A model generated the notes under the pieces. It saw only the letters and a program-made list of their open reading frames with translations. It ran no database searches and was not told where the DNA came from. From Rheinheimera tangshanensis (GTDB lineage: Bacteria > Pseudomonadota > Gammaproteobacteria > Enterobacterales > Alteromonadaceae): a DNA stretch of 64,000 nt. The stretch lies in NCBI RefSeq assembly GCF_014645135.1, contig NZ_BMLH01000003.1:124001-188000 (forward strand), written 5' to 3'. This document shows positions 54,301 through 63,351 of this stretch, piece by piece. Numbering within the stretch: position 1 is the first letter of the stretch; each line of letters starts with the position of its first letter. Both the position numbers and the translations under genes were made by a program.

Positions 54301-54356
54301 AACTGCTGGCCGATGGTTTAGCCTGGTTTGAGGTGAAAAACTATTTAGGTTCATAG
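51309..54356 (+). CDS. Propeller-sensor protein with Y_Y_Y and variant GGDEF domains
   Basis: A 1015-residue transmembrane signalling protein. A signal peptide precedes periplasmic two-component-regulator propeller repeats at about 25-590 (GYLWIGTLYGLNRFDG, GYMWVGTKAGLSGF, NQLWLGTDNGLLLY). A Y_Y_Y domain spans about 657-735, a TM helix 741-761, a short coiled-coil follows, and a GGDEF domain covers about 800-975. The active-site loop is AGEQF (887-891) rather than GGDEF, and the usual GH in the metal-site strand is GN (LYGNSAGD). The RxxD inhibitory site is intact (RGAD, 878-881). The start may be GTG 51309 or GTG 51318. Confidence 0.88.
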   Translation: MIFVRFALLVFLAFLSMTAFGQGQFGSIYDFDIKHWNSADGLSSNSVRAVSQDQQGYLWIGTLYGLNRFDGHHFTQFSTKTSRQLASNSINKLLLDQQGYMWVGTKAGLSGFNPQTLKFDRYPILAEVTSMVQVAPDELWVAAENLFRVKQGKVSRIHSIKEAVVQMEKAGNAVWVSTARSLYKLDAQGQTQQILLPDELQQHPLYDLSWFNDSLHFASESGYFHLDEQQQVVRCTLPGADNSAVYKLFRDSSGNDWISGYNKLHHRQVGQGWQQISAEELGSSPWFSDIFEDRDHNIWMASFSEGLYRASPGKMRRVVGQGQEDVVVRSVRYSARLNSLLVATQTNVGLLKADQHFIELVNHQALGQSTVFDFYDRNNQLWLGTDNGLLLYNFDDQSISRPFKELASSAIRVVQPHAQAGLWFGGSSGLYHYDGKTLLAAPFNADLESGFVTVIEVQGQDLLIGTTSGLYWYQQDKLNRVGLGTPLFGAYITSVLTLPDQQMLIATLDDGLFIKTAQGQWQQYDSSNGLPLDPVISLWYDRDSDYVWASSLKGVFRFKPAAGGDGRPPLSFELILSPYDRQLGTAPGRCCNGAGHSKVAKWLDQLWYPSLKGLVAVPLQLKMAPDRALQPLLQEVTGQKSYALLPDQRQLVLDMSDRNISISYSALEFIKANAIEFRYQLKGFDTEWQKVGQRREAIYTNLPPGSYQFIVQARYSSQNWTERQQLMLDLVVPRLFTETVVYKGLWLLLVVLALYGLAWLWRRNAVMQQLELSKLVRLRTAELESSNARLYELNEQLSQLTHKDTLTGLRNRRFLFEQLPKDIEQYQHNRDAMLQQGKCIALLQLDMDNFKSINDLYGNSAGDSVLQQISGLLLRESRGADYVVRYAGEQFVLVLRDVEFALVRDVALQLNQLVANAHFQIPDGRTVSLTCSIGYSCFPLELLGGQLISWEISLQLSEIALRKVKQSGRNGCATLGFDPQVDAFEFEDSGHIDVQIEKLLADGLAWFEVKNYLGS

Positions 54357-54458
54357 CCTTAGTTTTTGAGGCCACAGCGTTGTCGCCAGCGCTGCTCACT
54401 TGAACTGTAGTGGAATCTGAGACGGCGGACACAAGGTCCGCCCCTTGGCAGAACAGAC

Positions 54459-56324
54459 TTAACGGCGAAGAAAAACCTCTACTTTCGCCTGAATACCGGC
54501 AGAGTCTAAACCTAATTCGGCATAGATCTGTTCCTGAGTACCGTGCTTGATAAAAATATCCGGCAAGCCAATATTCAGCAGCTTTACAGGCAGCTGTTCA
54601 GCGATGCAATACTCATTCACTGCAGAACCGGCTCCGCCCATCAACGCATTGTCTTCAATAGTGACAAAATGACTGTGCGTTTTACTTAGCTCTGTGAGCA
54701 ACTGTTGATCCAGAGGTTTGACAAACCGCATATCCACCAACGTAGCGTTGAGCTGTTCTGCTGCTGTGTGACAGGCTTGCAACAGAGGGCCAAAGGCCAG
54801 CAACGCCACTTTTTCACCCTGACGGCGAATGACGCCCTTACCCAGAGCTAATTCAGTCATTACAGACTCTGGCGCTTCACCGTTACCGCTCCCTCTGGGG
54901 TAACGCACAGCTGCAGGACCTTTGTGCTGATAGCCGGTGTACAACATCTGACGGCATTCGTTTTCATCCGAAGGCACCATGATCAGCATGTTGGGAATAC
55001 AGCGCATAAAGCTTAAATCAAACGAACCTTGGTGAGTTGGACCATCGGCCCCTACAACACCAGCGCGGTCTATCGCAAAAAGTACATCCAGATTTTGAAT
55101 TGCAATGTCGTGAATAAGCTGATCATAACCCCGTTGCAGGAAGCTGGAGTAGATGGCGACTACAGGTTTTAAACCTTCTATTGCCATACCTGCCGCTAAA
55201 GTCACCGCATGCTGTTCGGCAATAGCTACATCGAAATAACGCTCCGGATAGCTTTTTGAGAACTGCACTAAGTCTGAGCCCTCTCGCATGGCAGGCGTAA
55301 TACCTTGTAGCTTTGGATCCACAGCCGCCATATCGCAAATCCACTGACCAAAAATATTAGAGAAGGTGGCTTTACCGGCTTTTTTGGCGGGTTGGCATTG
55401 GGCTGCCGGATCAAATTTACTGACGGCATGATAACCAATAGGGTCTTGTTCAGCAGGTAAATACCCTTTGCCTTTCTTGGTCACCACATGCAGTAACTGC
55501 GGACCTTTGAGGTTGCGCATATTACGGATGGTGTCGACCAGACCTTTGACATCATGACCATCAATGGGGCCTATGTAGTTAAAGCCCAGCTCTTCAAAAA
55601 AAGTACCTGGCGTGACCATGCCTTTAAAATGCTCTTCAGCGCGGCTGGCTAACTGATGCAAAGGAGGTACACCACTGAGTATTTTTTTACCGCCTTCACG
55701 CAGGCTGGTGTAAAAGTTACCGGATAAAATGCGGGCGAAATAGCGATTTAATGCGCCAACATTCTCTGAAATCGACATTTCGTTGTCGTTCAGAATCACC
55801 AGCATATCGGGTTTAACTTCGCCGGCATGATTCAGGGCTTCAAAAGCCATACCTGCGGTAATAGCGCCATCACCGATCACTGCTACGACTTTACGGTTTT
55901 TTTGTTCAGCACGGGCGGCGATGGCCATACCTAAGGCTGCACTGATAGACGTACTGGAGTGACCGACACTTAAGGTATCGTATTCGCTCTCTTCCCGCCA
56001 CGGGAAAGGGTGTAAACCGTCTTTCTGGCGGATGCTGTGCATCTTGTCACGACGGCCCGTCAGAATTTTGTGAGGGTAAGCCTGATGACCCACATCCCAA
56101 ATCAGACGGTCAAAAGGGGTGTTGTAGACATAATGCAAAGCTACCGTCAGCTCAATAGTGCCAAGTCCTGAGGCGAAATGGCCGCTGCTTTGGCTGACGG
56201 TTTTGAGTAAAAATGCCCGTAATTCATCACTCAGAGCTGGTAGCTCATCTTGTGGTAACTGGCGCAAATCAGCAGGCCAGTTGGCTTTGTGGAGTAAAGG
56301 GAAATCCTGACTAGCTAATGTCAT
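54459..56324 (-). CDS. dxs: 1-Deoxy-D-xylulose-5-phosphate synthase
   Basis: A 621-residue thiamine-diphosphate enzyme that makes DXP from pyruvate and glyceraldehyde 3-phosphate, the entry to MEP isoprenoids and a thiamine precursor. Motifs: [21 protein letters not shown], the TPP motif [18 protein letters not shown] with NDNEMSIS, and the transketolase pyrimidine-domain [10 protein letters not shown]. It is last in xseB-ispA-dxs, the usual order. Confidence 0.98.
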   Translation of the reverse strand: MTLASQDFPLLHKANWPADLRQLPQDELPALSDELRAFLLKTVSQSSGHFASGLGTIELTVALHYVYNTPFDRLIWDVGHQAYPHKILTGRRDKMHSIRQKDGLHPFPWREESEYDTLSVGHSSTSISAALGMAIAARAEQKNRKVVAVIGDGAITAGMAFEALNHAGEVKPDMLVILNDNEMSISENVGALNRYFARILSGNFYTSLREGGKKILSGVPPLHQLASRAEEHFKGMVTPGTFFEELGFNYIGPIDGHDVKGLVDTIRNMRNLKGPQLLHVVTKKGKGYLPAEQDPIGYHAVSKFDPAAQCQPAKKAGKATFSNIFGQWICDMAAVDPKLQGITPAMREGSDLVQFSKSYPERYFDVAIAEQHAVTLAAGMAIEGLKPVVAIYSSFLQRGYDQLIHDIAIQNLDVLFAIDRAGVVGADGPTHQGSFDLSFMRCIPNMLIMVPSDENECRQMLYTGYQHKGPAAVRYPRGSGNGEAPESVMTELALGKGVIRRQGEKVALLAFGPLLQACHTAAEQLNATLVDMRFVKPLDQQLLTELSKTHSHFVTIEDNALMGGAGSAVNEYCIAEQLPVKLLNIGLPDIFIKHGTQEQIYAELGLDSAGIQAKVEVFLRR

Positions 56325-56338
56325 GAGAATGCCTGTAT

Positions 56339-57235
56339 CTAAAACTGTCGGGCAATGACGTACCGGGCTAACGCCACCAGTTCGTCTGTTGCATAAGGAA
56401 GTTCACGTAAAGCGGCTAATGCCTCTTCAACCAATAGTTGTGCTTTTCGTTTCGCTGGCTCCAAACCCAGTAAAGCAGGGTAAGTGGCTTTATTGGCTTT
56501 TTGATCCGAACCTGCGGTCTTCCCCAGTACCTGGGTGTCGCCTTCAATATCCAGAATATCGTCCTGAACCTGAAAGGCCAGACCTATGGCTCTGCTGTAG
56601 CGAACTAAAGCGTCTAAATGCTCCACATTATCCACTGGACTGGCCAGATAAGCAAAACGTACTGAACACTCAATCAAAGCTCCGGTTTTTAGCTGATGCA
56701 TCTGCTCTAGTGCTTCAACCGACATTTTTTGATTGGTATGCGCCAAATCAATAGCCTGACCACCACACATGCCATTGTAGCCAGCATGCAGAGCTAACTG
56801 TTGGATCATCGCCACGATTCGCTGCGCCGGAACCTGCTGGTAATCATGGCTGCTTAATAATTCAAAAGCGAAGGTTTGCAGTGCATCGCCGGCAAGAATA
56901 GCAGTCGCTTCATCAAAAGCTTTGTGACAGGTGGCTTTGCCGCGACGTAAATCATCGTTATCCATGGCGGGTAAGTCATCATGGATTAAAGAGTAGGTAT
57001 GCAGGGCTTCAATGGCCGCTGCCGGGGCATCTAAATCTGTTAATGCTGCACCTAACATCTGACCACAGCTGTAGACTAAAAAAGGCCGCATACGTTTACC
57101 GCCAAGCAGCAGACTATAGGCCATAGCCTGATGCAGGCGTGGGTCAGTTAAAGACTTCTTATCTAAGTGCTGTTGCAGTACTAGTTCCAGCCGTTGCTGG
57201 TAAGAGGTTAAAGAATCTAACGTCAAATCATTCAC
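56339..57235 (-). CDS. ispA: Farnesyl diphosphate synthase (geranyltranstransferase)
   Basis: A 298-residue prenyltransferase. The first aspartate-rich motif is [20 protein letters not shown] and the second DDILDIEGD, both chelating Mg2+; GGKRMRPFL binds IPP. It condenses IPP with DMAPP and then GPP. The 3' end is 14 nt before dxs, and its start overlaps xseB by 8 nt. Confidence 0.97.
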   Translation of the reverse strand: MNDLTLDSLTSYQQRLELVLQQHLDKKSLTDPRLHQAMAYSLLLGGKRMRPFLVYSCGQMLGAALTDLDAPAAAIEALHTYSLIHDDLPAMDNDDLRRGKATCHKAFDEATAILAGDALQTFAFELLSSHDYQQVPAQRIVAMIQQLALHAGYNGMCGGQAIDLAHTNQKMSVEALEQMHQLKTGALIECSVRFAYLASPVDNVEHLDALVRYSRAIGLAFQVQDDILDIEGDTQVLGKTAGSDQKANKATYPALLGLEPAKRKAQLLVEEALAALRELPYATDELVALARYVIARQF

Positions 57236-57473
57236 CTTCGGTGGTCACAAAAGGTTCGAGCTGATCTTGCCCTGAGTCCTGAACTAATAACTGGACTCTT
57301 TGTTGGGCAGATTGTAACTGCTGCTGACTGGTGCGGGAGAGCTCTATACCCCGTTCAAATTGTTGCAAAGCCTGATCAAGGCTCAGATCGCCTTGCTCCA
57401 ACTGCTGTACTATCTGTTCCAGCTCGGCAATACTCTGCTCAAAATGGCTGAAATCTGTTTTCTTTTTTGTCAT
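57228..57473 (-). CDS. xseB: Exodeoxyribonuclease VII small subunit
   Basis: An 81-residue protein: FSHFEQSIAELEQIVQQLEQGDLSLDQALQQFERGIELSRT is the family signature. It partners XseA, encoded elsewhere, in degrading single-stranded DNA. The ATG at complement 57471-57473 fits the family; an upstream in-frame start 135 nt earlier adds residues unlike any XseB. Confidence 0.96.
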   Translation of the reverse strand: MTKKKTDFSHFEQSIAELEQIVQQLEQGDLSLDQALQQFERGIELSRTSQQQLQSAQQRVQLLVQDSGQDQLEPFVTTEGE

Positions 57474-57683
57474 ATTTTCGCCTGATAATGGGTGTCTGAC
57501 CAAGCCCTGCGCGCTATTATGAGCAATCAGGCCCGCGTTGGGAAAGGATAAATTTGTTTGGAGCCTTAATTTATAGTTAACTATCCCATACTTTTGCCGA
57601 TAACTCACTATAAGCTAAGATAAAACCAACTTTACGCTGGTACAAGATCAACGATTTGCATTCAGTTTTCCGGGAGATACAGA

Positions 57684-58460
57684 GTGGATTTAGCAACCGT
57701 CATAGGATTAGTCGCGGTCATGGGCATGATGGGCTGGGCAATGTGGCTCAGTTCCAGCGGCAATATGGGCATGTTTTACGATTTTGTCTCTATCGTGATC
57801 GTATTCGGTGGCAGTATTACTGCGGTCATGATCAAATTTACTTTCACTCAGCTCGCTGATTCGATGAAAGCTGCTGGCAAAGCCTTTATGTTTAAAATTG
57901 AGTCAGCCGAGGAGCTGATTGAAAAAGCAGTGCAGCTGGCCGATGCGGCCCGTAAAGGTGGTTTCTTAGCTCTGGAAGAAGCTGAAATTCCTAATCCTTT
58001 TATGCAAAAAGGCATCAATATGTTGGTTGATGGCCATGATGCTGATGTGGTGCGTGGCACTTTAGAAAAAGATATTGAGCTGACCTATGCCCGCCACGAT
58101 GTCGCTATTCAAGTCTTTAAGCAAATGGGTGATCTGGGACCAGCTATGGGAATGATAGGGACCTTGGTCGGTCTGGTAGCCATGTTATCTAATATGTCTG
58201 ACCCTAAAGCTATAGGTCCTGCTATGGCTGTGGCTTTGTTGACCACTATGTATGGTGCAATGCAAGCCAACTGTATTTTTTTACCTCTGTCAGAAAAAAT
58301 GGCTGTGCGTAATGAAGAAGAGAAAACCAACAATCAACTGATACTGGATGCCATTATGGGCATACAGGATGGTCAAAACCCTAAAGTAATCGAAGGTATA
58401 TTACGTAATTACCTGCAGTCGAAAAAACGTGACCCGGCAGCCCCTGCCGCTGCAGAGTAG
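57684..58460 (+). CDS. pomA: Flagellar stator protein PomA (MotA family)
   Basis: A 258-residue protein with four TM segments, very like Vibrio PomA: GMFYDFVSIVIVFGGSI near residue 35, ADAARKGGFLALEE, MQKGINMLVDGHDADVVRG and GPAMGMIGTLVGLVAMLSNMSDPKAIGPAMAVALLTTMYG. The conserved proline and charged cytosolic loop contact FliG. Start is GTG with GGGAG. With PomB it likely conducts Na+, since the match is to sodium-type stators. Confidence 0.95.
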   Translation: MDLATVIGLVAVMGMMGWAMWLSSSGNMGMFYDFVSIVIVFGGSITAVMIKFTFTQLADSMKAAGKAFMFKIESAEELIEKAVQLADAARKGGFLALEEAEIPNPFMQKGINMLVDGHDADVVRGTLEKDIELTYARHDVAIQVFKQMGDLGPAMGMIGTLVGLVAMLSNMSDPKAIGPAMAVALLTTMYGAMQANCIFLPLSEKMAVRNEEEKTNNQLILDAIMGIQDGQNPKVIEGILRNYLQSKKRDPAAPAAAE

Positions 58461-58468
58461 GGGCAGGT

Positions 58469-59413
58469 ATGGCTGAGTGTAAAAAGTGCCCACCACCAGG
58501 TTTACCCGCTTATATGGGAACCTTCGCTGATTTGATGTCGCTGTTGATGTGCTTTTTTGTGCTGTTGCTGTCATTTTCGGAAATGGATGTGCTGAAATTT
58601 AAGCAAATTGCAGGTTCGATGCAGTACGCTTTTGGTGTGCAAAATAAAATTGAAGTGAAAGATATTCCCAAAGGCACCAGCGTGATTGCTATGGAGTTTC
58701 GCCCTGGCCGTCCAGATCCAACGCCTATCGATACTATCCAACAGCAAACCGTGGAAATGACGCAACAAATGTTGAACTTTCAGGCGGGCAAAGAGGATGA
58801 AGCTGGCGGGCGTCAGGAGCAACGGGAAGATAAAACCGGTGGCCAGTCAACCAGTACCGAAGAAGAGCCTATGGATACAGTCGCTGCCTCAGCTGAGTTG
58901 CAGGAACAAACCAATGAGCTTTTGAAAAAAATTGCTGAGCAATTAGAGAAGCAAATTATCGATGGCGCTATCGAACTGGAATCTCTGGGTCAACAAATCA
59001 TTATCCGCATCCGTGAAAATGGCTCTTTCCCTTCCGGTTCTTCATTTTTACAGCCCAAATTTAAACCTATTATCCAAAATATAGGAGCTTTACTCAAAGA
59101 GGTTCCGGGAGAGATCACTGTGTCAGGCCACACCGATAACGATCAGGTGTCTGACGAGCTACATAGCAATAACTGGGATTTATCTGCTCAGCGCGCAGTG
59201 TCTGTCGCCTCAGAAATGATAAGAGCGCCGGGTTTTGATAAAAATCGTCTGGTGGTGGTAGGCCATGCAGAAACCCGTCCATTGGTGCCGAACGATACCG
59301 AAAGCAACAGAAGACGTAACCGTCGGGTTGAGATTTCTATTATGCAAGGCAAACCAAAAGAGTCTGAGCCTATCAGCCTGGAACCTGCAGCGCAGGGCAC
59401 ACCCAAACAGTAA
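58469..59413 (+). CDS. pomB: Flagellar stator protein PomB (MotB family)
   Basis: A 314-residue protein. The N-terminal TM helix carries the ion-binding Asp21 in YMGTFADLMSLLMCFFVLLLSFS, followed by the plug region. The C-terminal OmpA-like domain (about 185-295) binds peptidoglycan (EITVSGHTDNDQV; NWDLSAQRAVSVASEM; NRRRNRRVEISI). It begins 8 nt after the pomA stop. A glutamine- and glutamate-rich linker lies at about 100-145. Confidence 0.95.
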   Translation: MAECKKCPPPGLPAYMGTFADLMSLLMCFFVLLLSFSEMDVLKFKQIAGSMQYAFGVQNKIEVKDIPKGTSVIAMEFRPGRPDPTPIDTIQQQTVEMTQQMLNFQAGKEDEAGGRQEQREDKTGGQSTSTEEEPMDTVAASAELQEQTNELLKKIAEQLEKQIIDGAIELESLGQQIIIRIRENGSFPSGSSFLQPKFKPIIQNIGALLKEVPGEITVSGHTDNDQVSDELHSNNWDLSAQRAVSVASEMIRAPGFDKNRLVVVGHAETRPLVPNDTESNRRRNRRVEISIMQGKPKESEPISLEPAAQGTPKQ

Positions 59414-59446
59414 CAACAGCAGCAATTAAAGCTAAACTGTTGTGGC

Positions 59447-59478
59447 AAGGCGCGCTATAATTCGCGCCTTTATTTTTT
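59447..59478 (+). terminator. Rho-independent terminator of pomAB
   Basis: AAGGCGCG and CGCGCCTT form a perfect 8-bp stem with an 8-nt loop, followed by TATTTTTT. It ends 17 nt before the thiI start. Confidence 0.88.
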
Positions 59479-59494
59479 CAGCGAGCTTTACCTG

Positions 59495-60955
59495 ATGGAA
59501 TTTTTAGTCAAACTGCACCCGGAAATATCGATTAAAAGTAAATCGGTCCGGAAACGTCAGACCATGCTGTTAGAGCAGAATCTGAAAACGATTTTGTTGC
59601 GGTTAGACCCATCTGTTGCCATCAAAAACAACTATGACCATTTGCTGGTGCAGGTTGAATCCAGCAGCCCTAAATTACGTCAGCAGATGATTGATCATTT
59701 AGGTTGTATTCCCGGCATAGTACAGTTTATGGAAATGCAGTCCGGCGCCTACAGTTCACTGCACGATATTTTTGAACAAGTCAAAGCTGTGTTTAGCCAA
59801 AGGCTTGAAGGCAAAAGTTTTTGTGTGCGGGTCAAACGTACGGGCGATCATGAATTCAGCTCTCTTGAAGCCGAGCGTTATATAGGCGGTGGTCTCAACC
59901 AACATATCCCTTCCGCCCGTGTACAACTGAAAAATCCCGATGAAGTGGTGCGCGTTGAAATTAAACGCGACCAGTTGATTATCGTCAGTCAGGTGTTTGA
60001 TGGCATGGGTGGTTTCCCACTGCCAAGTCAAACCGATGTATTGTCGTTAATTTCTGGTGGTTTTGATTCTGCGGTAGCCAGTTATTTGATGATCCGCAAG
60101 GGGCTGCGTACTCACTATCTGTTTTTTAATTTAGGTGGTGCTGCGCACGAAACTGGTGTACGTCAAATGGCGTTTTACTTATGGCAAAAATTCAGTTTGT
60201 CGCACAAGGTCAAATTTATCAGTGTAGATTTTGCCCCTGTGGTCACAGAAATTCTGGAAAAAGTTGATAACGGCCTGATGGGCGTTGTGCTCAAGCGCCA
60301 GATGATGCGCGCTGCGGCTATAGTGGCGGAACGTATTGGTGTGCAGGCGATAGTCACAGGTGAAAGTGTCGGTCAGGTGGCGAGTCAGACCATCGCCAAT
60401 TTAAGTGTGATTGATAAAGCCACTGATACCTTGGTGTTAAGGCCGCTGATTTATCAGGATAAACAAGAAATCATCGATTTAGCCCGAAAAATTGGCGCTG
60501 AAGATATGGCTAAAACTATGCCTGAATACTGTGGTGTTATTTCAAACAAACCTACCATCAACGCCGAATTAGCCAAAGTTTTACAGGCTGAGCAGCAACT
60601 GGATTTAGCTGCGCTGGAAAAGCTGGCTCTGGATGCTAATGTGCTGGATATTCGTACTGTTGAATTTCAGGCCGAGCAGCAAATCAGCACTGTACTGGAT
60701 GAAAGTGCGATGGCAGAGGATGCTATTATTCTGGATATCCGTGCTCCGGATGAAGTGGATATCAAACCTTTAACAGGTGTCAGTCATCAGGTGCAGCTAT
60801 TACCGTTTTACAAGCTGGCTGGTCAGTTTAGTCAGCTTGATCAAGGGCAGCAGTATTATCTGTACTGTGAGCGTGGCGTGATGAGTCGCCTGCAAGCTTT
60901 GCTCTTGACGGAGCAAGGCCATCAGAATGTTGGCGTTTATCGCGGTGACTTTTGA
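59495..60955 (+). CDS. thiI: tRNA 4-thiouridine synthase ThiI
   Basis: A 486-residue sulfurtransferase for 4-thiouridine at tRNA position 8 and for the thiamine thiazole. Parts: ferredoxin-like and THUMP domains (1-165), the PP-loop ATPase with SLISGGFDSAVASYL, and a C-terminal rhodanese domain with the catalytic Cys in YCERGVMSRLQAL. The second conserved Cys is in MPEYCGVISNKP. It is the long form with rhodanese. The last 19 nt overlap convergent panE. Confidence 0.97.
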   Translation: MEFLVKLHPEISIKSKSVRKRQTMLLEQNLKTILLRLDPSVAIKNNYDHLLVQVESSSPKLRQQMIDHLGCIPGIVQFMEMQSGAYSSLHDIFEQVKAVFSQRLEGKSFCVRVKRTGDHEFSSLEAERYIGGGLNQHIPSARVQLKNPDEVVRVEIKRDQLIIVSQVFDGMGGFPLPSQTDVLSLISGGFDSAVASYLMIRKGLRTHYLFFNLGGAAHETGVRQMAFYLWQKFSLSHKVKFISVDFAPVVTEILEKVDNGLMGVVLKRQMMRAAAIVAERIGVQAIVTGESVGQVASQTIANLSVIDKATDTLVLRPLIYQDKQEIIDLARKIGAEDMAKTMPEYCGVISNKPTINAELAKVLQAEQQLDLAALEKLALDANVLDIRTVEFQAEQQISTVLDESAMAEDAIILDIRAPDEVDIKPLTGVSHQVQLLPFYKLAGQFSQLDQGQQYYLYCERGVMSRLQALLLTEQGHQNVGVYRGDF

Positions 60956-61845
60956 AGTAACAACTGATAAATAGCTTGATGCGCAGGTAGTTGTAGTTGA
61001 TGCTGCTCTGCCTGTCGCAGTAGAAAACCAGTAATGTATTCAAGCTCAGTGCGGCGGCCTTTTACAAAGTCCTGTTGCATTGAGGAGTAGTTCTCTGCGG
61101 TTTGTTCGATCACCTGCTTCACTCTGTTTTGTATTGCCTCAACACTAAAATCTTGCCCTGCAGCGTTTGCAACCCGCACAAATTCTTCAATTAACAGGGT
61201 TATGGCTGAGGTATAGTGGCTGCGACTGAGTTCGCCATTTTTGCATTGATGCAATGCCGTCAGCGGGTTAATCACTGCATTGACCGCCAATTTCAGCCAG
61301 AGTGATGGCTTGATATCGTCCTCGACGACCAGCGGGCCCAATGCAGCTTGCATCGCCTTTTCCACAGACTGTTGTTGTGCAAAAGCTGCCTGATTAAGAG
61401 CGCCCAGAACAGACTGTCCTTTGCCACTGTGGATCACTGTTGTTTGGTTGGCTTTAAAAGCGCCGTGGCTGGTGCTGAGAAACCATAGCCCTTGCTTCGG
61501 CTTAAGCAAGGGCAAGACCTGCTCTATAGTGCCCATGCCATTATGACTTAACACTAACTGAGCATTCTCTGCCAATAAAGGTAATAGCTGCTGTACCGCA
61601 TCCACAACCGCATAAGCTTTGACGGGTAAAAGGACGAAAGAGTAGGGGATTTTTAATGGGGTATGTAAAGACAGCGAGAACGCATCATCAGCCGACTGGA
61701 ACATAAAATCGAAAGGTGCACTGGTGCGACGATGCAATTGCACCGGATAGCCCGCCTGATGCAAACGGGCCGTAGCCAGCAGACCAATAGCACCTTGGCC
61801 TACGACGGTCCACAAAGGCGTTGTTATTGGGTGCGGTTGCGCCAT
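60937..61845 (-). CDS. panE: 2-Dehydropantoate 2-reductase
   Basis: A 302-residue NADPH-dependent ketopantoate reductase of coenzyme A synthesis. The Rossmann motif is VVGQGAIGLLATARL, the middle part has the catalytic lysine region LWLKLAVNAVINPLTALHQCKNGEL, and the C-terminus holds the conserved SSMQQDFVKGRRTELEYITG. The ATG at complement 61843-61845 is chosen; an upstream in-frame start lies inside the VanZ-like gene. Confidence 0.92.
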   Translation of the reverse strand: MAQPHPITTPLWTVVGQGAIGLLATARLHQAGYPVQLHRRTSAPFDFMFQSADDAFSLSLHTPLKIPYSFVLLPVKAYAVVDAVQQLLPLLAENAQLVLSHNGMGTIEQVLPLLKPKQGLWFLSTSHGAFKANQTTVIHSGKGQSVLGALNQAAFAQQQSVEKAMQAALGPLVVEDDIKPSLWLKLAVNAVINPLTALHQCKNGELSRSHYTSAITLLIEEFVRVANAAGQDFSVEAIQNRVKQVIEQTAENYSSMQQDFVKGRRTELEYITGFLLRQAEQHQLQLPAHQAIYQLLLQKSPR

Positions 61846-62174
61846 TTTCTGACAGCAAAGTAGCACAAATAAAAGGCAGCCATACCCGTTATATCTGCTA
61901 CCCAATCGAGTAATTCGGCCCTGCGGTAGCTGGTCAGGTAATTCTGCAGAAACTCAATAGCGACACCATAAGCAGCCATAATAACGACGGCTTGCCACAA
62001 TTTGGGTTTATAACTCCATTGCAACAGAGCGGTAAGACAAAAAAAGATTAGAAAATGCAGATGCTTATCGTATTGGTTCAGGCTAATGCCACTACTTTTT
62101 ACCTCTGTCAGAAAACCAAAAGTAGCTGCGGTGAACACCAACAAACAAATCGCATGGTAAAGATGACGCTTCAC
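61824..62174 (-). CDS. VanZ-like family membrane protein
   Basis: A 116-residue protein with about four TM helices and the VanZ-like pattern: DKHLHFLIFFCLTALL, then YGVAIEFLQNYLTSYRRAELLDWVADITGM, whose acidic residues in E-(x)n-R-x-(x)n-D-x-x-A-(N/D) are conserved. No function is known for this stand-alone form. It overlaps panE by 22 nt and is probably co-transcribed with it. Confidence 0.8.
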   Translation of the reverse strand: MKRHLYHAICLLVFTAATFGFLTEVKSSGISLNQYDKHLHFLIFFCLTALLQWSYKPKLWQAVVIMAAYGVAIEFLQNYLTSYRRAELLDWVADITGMAAFYLCYFAVRKWRNRTQ

Positions 62175-62357
62175 AAGACACTCTTCTTTAAAAGACTTAG
62201 CCCGATTGTATCAGCTTTAGGATTACAATCTCCAGCGTGAAACAAAGAGAGGTGAAAAGTCTTGCTCTGATATCCTGTATTCAGTGGGTAAGAGAGCTAT
62301 GGCTTTTGGAACCGGTAGCTCTCTTGCGGTTGTGGTGAACAACAGTGGCAGATGAAC

Positions 62358-62840
62358 TTAGTCTCTGAAGTTCTTAAATTGGAATGGCTGTCCCAGATCA
62401 CTGGTTCTGACTAACTGCATCACTTCTTGCAAATCGTCACGTTTTTTACCTGTCACACGCAGCTCTTCGCCCTGAATCGCGACTTGTACTTTAATGCCAC
62501 TGTCTTTGACCAGCTTGACGACTTTTTTCGCGATTTCTTTGTCGATGCCTTGTTTGATCGTGATATGGCGAGTGATGTATTTGCCGTGACGATCTTCTTT
62601 TTCAATTTTAAAACTGCTGACATCCAGCTGAAGTTTGCTGGCTTTGGTGGCGAAAATATCAAACAGTTGCATAACTTGCTGATCCGCTTCTGCAGTCAGC
62701 TCAATGTGATCTTTGTTCAGCTCAATTTTTGCATCCACTCCACGAAAATCGAAACGGGTTTCAAGCTCACGTTTAGCGTTTTCAACCGCGTTCTTGGCTT
62801 GATTCATATCAATTTCAGAAACAATATCAAATGAAGGCAT
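62358..62840 (-). CDS. yajQ: YajQ family nucleotide-binding protein
   Basis: A 160-residue protein beginning [34 protein letters not shown], with the two ferredoxin-like halves of the family and [27 protein letters not shown] near the end. Relatives bind nucleotides and, in Xanthomonas and Pseudomonas, c-di-GMP. The ATG at complement 62838-62840 fits the family; the in-frame start 57 nt upstream does not. The 183-bp gap up to the VanZ-like gene holds nothing clear. Confidence 0.95.
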   Translation of the reverse strand: MPSFDIVSEIDMNQAKNAVENAKRELETRFDFRGVDAKIELNKDHIELTAEADQQVMQLFDIFATKASKLQLDVSSFKIEKEDRHGKYITRHITIKQGIDKEIAKKVVKLVKDSGIKVQVAIQGEELRVTGKKRDDLQEVMQLVRTSDLGQPFQFKNFRD

Positions 62841-63016
62841 AGCGTTCTCTTTTTTTCCATTGAAAGTTATAGGGCCATTATAAGCGAAAGAATCCACAGA
62901 GCGAACCTCAACACTGGCTAATTACTACTATTTAGCTTGTGCTGGCCTGTTGTGGTAACAAGCTTAAATCCCTGGAACTCTGTATTTACCGCAGGATAGA
63001 GACGTCTGGATTTCTA

Positions 63017-63044
63017 TTGACTTTCATCTTGTCGCAGCTACACT
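63017..63044 (+). promoter_or_regulatory. Sigma-70 promoter of btuB
   Basis: TTGACT (63017-63022), a 16-bp spacer and TACACT (63039-63044). Transcription would start just before the riboswitch. The rest of the gap between yajQ and the riboswitch (62841-63016) shows no gene. Confidence 0.6.
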
Positions 63045-63054
63045 GACGCCGCGT

Positions 63055-63306
63055 TTTTCAGGTGCCCACAGAATATGTTTCATATTTGCGGGTGAAACGG
63101 GAATCTGGTGTAAATCCAGAGCTGCCCCCGCAACGGTAAAATAACAGAGAGCTTTGCTCTGGCTTTAATCAAACCACTGTCTACGGATGGGAAGGGATTA
63201 AAGTCGCTTTTATATCCTTTGTACTTGAAGCTGCAGCTTTGGTGACTGCAACTCCAACCACTTTGGTTATTTTTGCCTGCTGTTAGCCCGGAGACCGGCC
63301 TGAAAA
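63055..63306 (+). ncRNA. Cobalamin (AdoCbl) riboswitch upstream of btuB
   Basis: Contains the diagnostic core: GGTGTAAATCC, then GCTGCCCCCGCAACGGTAA, a B12 box CCACTG at 63174-63179 and GCCCGGAGACCGGCCT near the end. The closing helix is visible as TTTTCAGG (63055-63062) with CCTGAAAA (63299-63306). Between the GGGAAGG and GCCCGGAGACC blocks the variable arm is long and carries a fragment of the dispersed element (63219-63250). A hairpin AGGACGC / GCGTCTT (63322-63340) directly before the GGGAG ribosome site is the likely expression platform. Confidence 0.93.
63219..63250 (+). repeat. Fragment of the dispersed element inside the riboswitch arm
   Basis: GTACTTGAAGCTGCAGC followed by TTTGGTGACTGCA matches the first 30 nt of the copies at 7599 and 26727, at about 27 of 30 positions against the best of the two. 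The rest of the element is missing. It contains the palindrome AAGCTGCAGCTT. Confidence 0.65.
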
Positions 63307-63351
63307 GTTCATTCACTAATCAGGACGCGGTGGGCGTCTTTGGGAGACATC

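Noticed and set aside
59455-59462. TATAAT in the loop of the pomAB terminator as the thiI promoter
   Set aside because: No acceptable -35 exists at 16-18 bp; the loop sequence is probably coincidental.
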